Shown: piece after piece, positions 57,501 to 63,500 of the stretch
How positions within the stretch are numbered: the first letter of the stretch is position 1
Layout: each line of letters opens with the position of its first letter
Assembly: GCA_039191605.1 (NCBI GenBank)
Contig: JBCCXL010000002.1
Coordinates: forward strand, 310,001-374,000
Reading direction: 5' to 3'
From: JBCCXL01 sp039191605
Lineage (GTDB): Bacteria; Acidobacteriota; Thermoanaerobaculia; Multivoradales; JAHZIX01
DNA: 64,000 nt
Notes under the pieces: generated by a model
Seen by the model: only the letters and a program-made list of their open reading frames with translations
The model's database searches: none
What the model was told of the DNA's origin: nothing
Translations under genes and position numbers: made by a program

Positions 57501-60500
57501 GGGCAGGGGCTCGGAGGGATGGGCTCCGGTGGCCGTCGGCTGCTCCTTGGCCCGCGGAACGAAGGCGCGGAAGCGGTGGAAATCCCCCTCCCCCAGCACC
57601 CCGGCGGCGGCGTCCTCGTCCTCCGCCCCGAGGGCGGCGCCGTGCTCCGCCAGCAGATACTCCGCCAGCCCCGCGGCGGTGGAGTGATCGAAGATCGCCA
57701 CCACGTGAACGATCCCGCCGAGCTCCTCCTGAAGGCGGTTCACGGCGATGGCGGCGGCGATGGAGGATCCGCCGAGCTCGAAGAAATCGTCTTCCGGCTG
57801 GATCCCTCCCCGGCCCAGCACGTCCTGGAATACCGAGGTCACCAGCGCCAGGGCCCGCTGGCGGGGATCCGCCGGCTGCTCCCCGGCCTCGGCGAGGCCT
57901 GCTGCGGGTTCTCCCGCTATGCTCTCCGCCGCGGTGCTCTCCGCCGACGTCGCCGGGACCGCAGAAGAAGAGCTCTTCGCAGTCGTCGAGGCGGGTGTCG
58001 TGGCGGTCGGCGCAGCTGGCGCAGCGCCGTCTCCCTGCTGCTCCCAGGGGGAGGGCAGCGCCCGGCGATCCAGCTTGCCGTTGGCGGTGAGGGGCAGGCC
58101 GTCCAGCATCATCACCTGGGAGGGCAGATATTGCGCCGGCAGGCTCTCGCCGACGAAGCGGCGCACCGGAATCGGCGCCAGGGCTTCGAGACCCTCGCCC
58201 TGCGCCGCTCCGTCCACCGGCACCAGGTAGGCCACCAGCTCCACCTCACCGGTGGGGCCGTCCTTGCGCGCCACCACCGCCGCCTGCTCCACCAGCGGAT
58301 GCTCCAGCAGCGCCGCCTCCACCTCGCCCGGCTCGATGCGGAAGCCCCGCACCTTGACCTGCTGATCGGCGCGGCCGGCGTAGTCCAGATCCGGCAGCGT
58401 GTCGGCGTCGCCGGCCACCAGGGCCTTCTCCCCCACCGCGCCGAGGTGCAGTCGCGGCACGCCTCCGAGGCGATAGCGCCCGAGGTCACCGCTGCGATAG
58501 AGACGAGCGCCGGATTCGCCGCTGAAGGGATCCGGAATGAAGCGCTGAGCGGTGAGGGACGGCCGCTGCAGATAGCCGCGGGCGAGGCCCGCTCCGCCCA
58601 CCAGGATCTCCCCCACCGCTCCCGGCGGCGAGGGCCGCAGGCGGGGATCCGTCAGGGTGATGGAGAGATCCGGAATCGCCGCGCCGATGGGGCTGCGGCC
58701 GGGATAGAGCAGATCCTCCCGCTCCAGGGGACGATAGGTGACGTGCACGGTGGTCTCGGTGATGCCGTACATGTTCACCAGCACCGTGGGAGATCCGTCC
58801 CGCCGTCGCCAGCCCTCGGCCTGCGCCTCCCCCAGCACCGACTTCAGGCTGGAGAGATCCACCGCCTCGCCGCCGAAGATCACCGTCCTCAGGTCCAGCG
58901 CGGGCCGCGGCTCAGGTCGCCGGGACCACGCCGCCACCAGCTGGGTGAAGGCGGTGGGGGTTTGGTTGAGCACCGTCACCCCCTCACTCGCCAACAGGTC
59001 GAGGAAGGCATCCGGCAGACGGCTGGTGAGATAGGGCACCACCACCAGGCGCCCGCCGTAGAGCAGCGGTCCCCAGATCTCCCACACCGAGAAGTCGAAG
59101 GCGTAGGAGTGGAAGAGGGTCCACACGTCGTCGGGGCCGAAGTGGAACCAATCTTCCGTCGCCGTGAGCAGCCGGATCGCGTGACGATGGCCGATCATCA
59201 CCCCCTTGGGGCGACCGGTGGAGCCGGAGGTGTAGATGATGTAGGCCAGGTTCTCGCCGTGGACGGCGACCGTCGGCGGCGACTCCGCCTCCTCCAGCTG
59301 CCCGCCGTCGGCCGAGCCCTGCGCCGGCGCCGGGGAAATGTCCACCACCGGCACCGCCGCGACGGCGGCTTCATCGGCGGCCAGCTGCCCCCACACCGAG
59401 GCCCCCTCCCCCGCCACCAGCACCGCTGCGAGGGACGCGTCCTCCACGGTGTAGACCAGCCGCTCCGACGGGTAGCCGGGATCCAGCGGCACGTAGGCCG
59501 CACCGGCCTTCAGAATCGCCAGCGCCCCCACCAGCAGCTCGCCGCGGCGATCCGAAGCCAGGCCGACCCGATCTTCCGAGCCGACGCCGAAGGCGACGAG
59601 TCGATGGGCCAGGGCGTTGGCGCGACGATCCAGCTGGCGGTAGGTCCAATGCTGGTCTTCAAAGCTCAGGGCTACGGCGTCCGGGCGCTCCGCCGCGCGG
59701 GCGGCGAAGGTTCCGTGGAGGGTGTCGGCCCCCGCCAGGGTCGGCGCTCCCGGGCCGTCCTCCAGCGGCTGGTTCCACACCGTCGTGAGCTGCTGCAGCT
59801 CGGCGGCGGAGAGCAGCGCGAGATCCCCCAGGGCCGCCGTCGGGCGGCGGGCGATGTCGTTGAGCAGACGCTCGGCGGCGCCGGCGAGGCGCTCGGCGGT
59901 GCTGCGATCGAAGAGGTCGGCGCGGTAGACCAGGCTGCCGCTCAGGGGAGAACGGCCCAGCGGGCCCTCGGTCTGCATGTTGAGGATCAGGTCATATTTC
60001 GCCACCCCGCTGCCGGAGGGCAGCACCTGGACCTCCAGGTCCCCCAGCGCCGGAGGCCGGGGGGGCGTCGCCCGCAGCTGCACCAGCACGTCGAAGAGCG
60101 GGCTGCGGTGGGGATCCCGTCCGCCGCCGCCGAGGCCCTCTACCAGCTTCTCGAAGGGCAGGTCGCGACGCGACAGGGCGTCCAGGAAGACGTCGCGGAA
60201 GCGCTGCAGGAAGCGCTCGAAGCTCTCGCCCCCAAAACCTTCCGCCCGCAGCGGCAGGGTGTTGACGAAGAAGCCCACCAGGGGCTCCACCGCCCGCGGC
60301 TCCCGACCCGCTACCGTAGTGCCCACGGTGAGGTCGCCGGCCCGGGTGAAGCGCTGCAGCAGCACGTGGAAAGACGCCGCCAGCACCGTGAAGAGGGTCG
60401 CCCCGACGCGGTCGCCGAGTCGATTCAGGCCCTCGGCGGCGGCGGTCTCCAGCCTCAGGCCGACCTCGCTATCGCCGCCCCGGGGCTGGGCGCCGCGGGA

Positions 60501-63500
60501 GCGATCCAGGGGAAGATCCAGGGGCTCGGCCCCGGCCAGAACCCGGCGCCAGGCATCCACCCGGCGCTGGATCGCCGCCTCGTCCATCCAACCCCGCTGC
60601 CATGCGGCGAAATCGATGTACTGCACCGGCAGCGGCACCAGCCCCTGATCCAGCATCTCGTCCAGGGGTCCCGTCGCCGAGGAGCTCAGATGACCGTAGG
60701 TGACGGCGATCTCCCCCAGGGCGACCTCCAGAGACCAGGCGTCGGCGGCGATGTGGTGAAACACCAGCAGCAGCTGATGAAGGCTCGGTGCCAGACGCAC
60801 CAGGCCCACCCGCAGCATCGAGTCCGCGGTGAGATCGAAGGGACGCCGCGCCGCCGACATCGCCAGCCGCCGGCTCTCCTCGCCCCGCAGCTCCTCGTCG
60901 AGGGCGGAGAGGTCCACCACCGGCAGCGGCAGCGGCTCTGCCGGGGTCACCTTCTGCATCGGCCGACCACGGCGAGAGACAATTCGGGTGCGCAGGCTCT
61001 GGTGGCGGGTCAGCAGGTGGTTCAGGGAGGTACCGAGGACCGAGGTATCGAGAGTTCCTCGCAGCTCCAGGCCCAGGGGCAGGTTGTAGGCCGGGCTCTG
61101 GGGCTCCAGCCCCTGCAGGAACCACAGGCGCTCCTGGGCGAAGGAGGTCGGACGCACCCGTACCTCCCCCGCTTCCTGGGGTAACACCGTCAGCGGAGGA
61201 GCCTCCGCCAGGGGCACCACCACCGGCACCGCCGCCGCATCGCCGGTAGCGGAGGGCGAGACCTTGTGCAAAGCCACCTTGGCCGTCGCCGCCGGGCCCT
61301 CGCCGGCGAGGATCGCCGTACCCTCCGCACCAGAAGCGTCGACGGCGGAAATTCCATCCTCCGACAGGGCCGCCGCCAGCCCTACCACCGTGCGTTCCTC
61401 GAAGAGAGCGCGCAGCGGCACGGTGCGCTCCAGGCGCTCGCTGAGTCGAGAGGCCACCTGGGTGGCGAGGAGAGAGTGGCCGCCAAGAAGGAAGAAGTCG
61501 TCCTCGGCGCTCACCGCCTCGATCCCCAGCACCTCCTCGAAGACCGCCGCCACCGTGCGCTCCAGGCCTTCCGCCGGAGCCCGGCCGCCACCCTGGGCCT
61601 CGCCCCGCCGCGGCGGACGAAGCCGGCCGTAGTCCACCGCCCCCGCCGCGTCCCGCGGCAGAGACTCCATCACCACCCAATCTCTGGGGACGCAATCCGC
61701 CGGCAAGCCGCCCGCCACGGTGGGCGCCAGGGCCGCCCGCCAGGCGATCTCCATGCCCTCCACCGCGCGACCCGAAGGCACCACGAAGGCGACCCAGGAT
61801 GCGGCGGCCTTAGGATTTGCCGGATCTGTGAAGGCCACCGCCGCGGCCTCCGCCACCCCCGACAGGGCCCTCAGAGCGCGCTCCAGCCGACGCCGGTGAA
61901 CGCGGCCGCCGGCAGGGCGATAGGCCAATTCCCCGGCAGGCTCTAGCAGCTGAATCTGGCCATCCTCGGAAGCGCTGATCCAGGGCGTGGAGCTCCAGGG
62001 CTGACCGGGCTGCCCGGACTGCACGGACTGCTCCGTGGCGCCCTCTCCGTCCCCGGGAGCTGTGAATCCCCCAGTGGTCGCCACCCAACCGGCGACGCCG
62101 GCGGGAGCCGTCTTCCCGCTGCCGGACTCCAGGATCGACAAGGCCCGGGATGACGAGGAGGACCCCAGCGCCGGTAGGCGAGTGGGATGAGCCACGTCCA
62201 GCGCTCCAGCGGCCAGGGTTCCACCCCAGGCCTCCACGGCACAGGACGCCTGGATTCCCGGCAGCGCCGCCGCCAGGCGCCGTGCCAGCGCCGCCGAGGG
62301 CGGCGCGGAGCTGCCCAGCAGCAGGCGGCCGCCGTCCACCGAGCGCAGCCCGGGATCCGCCGCCAGCAGCGACTCCCAGGCCGCCGCCGGGGCCGCCAGC
62401 ACCACCGCTCCCTCCGCCGCGGCCCCCAGCTCCCTGAGCCGGTGAACCAGGGCGGGGCCGGCGGTGATCAAGGCCGGGTCGAGGACCACGCCCCGGGCCC
62501 CGACCCGCGGAGGCGTCAATAAAACCTCCAGCAGCTCACCGGAAGCCGGGGGCACGAAGGCCGCCAGCAGATCTCCGGGGCCGAGGTCTCCCAGCTGCGC
62601 CAAGGCATGAGCTCGAATCGCTAGCTCGCCGTGGGAGAGGGAGAGCCAGGGCTCGTCATCGCCGGCTCCGTGTTCGGTCCTCGGCAGCAGGGCGGCAACG
62701 CCCCGCGGATCGAGGGCTGCGGCACTGGCAACACTGGTAGAGGCGTCGACGCTCCCGCGCAGCTGGCCGAAATCAATGACGCCGCCGGGGCTCTCCGCCG
62801 CCGCCTGGAGCAACGAAGGATCCAGCTCGTCCTTCGCCCCGTCCAGCAACACCAAGGCCACCGGCTCGGCGGCCTGCCAGAGCGCCAGGGTCGCCGCCGC
62901 CCCCTCCCGGGGATCCAGCGGCAGAATCGCCGCGCCGGAGCGCAGCACCCCCCGCAGCGCCGCCGCCGCGCGCGGTGAAGGATCCAGGCCGAAGGCCATC
63001 GCCACCACGAAGGGGCGATCTGCGGACCGATCGACGGAAGAGCCTGATGAAGTCTGCGCCGGCGCCAACGAGGGCACCACGGTGAGCAATCGAGCGCTGA
63101 GGGCAGCCTCCGGCGAGCGCAGCGCCGGGGCCGGCAGCCCCTCCAGCGCCGAGTCCAGGAGCTGTCCCGGGGTGAGCTGCGGTGCGGCCCCGAGCTCTGC
63201 GCCGTCCACCAGCTGAGCGCGCTCCGCCGCCGCCAGCAGGGGCAGCTCGACGAAGGGTCGCTGGGGCTGCGCCACCGCCGCCGCCAGCATCGCGCGCCAC
63301 CAGCCGAGGGCGCGATCCACGGTGGCGGCGTCGAAGAGATCGGTATTGAACTCCAGCCGCCCGGAGACCCCCTCCGCCCCCTCATAGAGGTCGAGGGTGA
63401 GGTCCACCTTGGCGAAGTCCAGGGGCGGCGGCAGAACCTCCAGCTGCAGCCCCGGCAGCTCCAGCTGAGCCGTCGGCGCGTTCTGCAGCACCAGCTGCGC

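Noticed and set aside
57432..61184. Very long plus-strand open frame (1,250 codons) opposite the NRPS
   Set aside because: It is antisense to well-conserved C, A and T domains; high GC at the third codon position removes stops from the opposite strand. No domain or ribosome site. The same holds for other long antisense frames, including 20246-23029 and 37782-39815.
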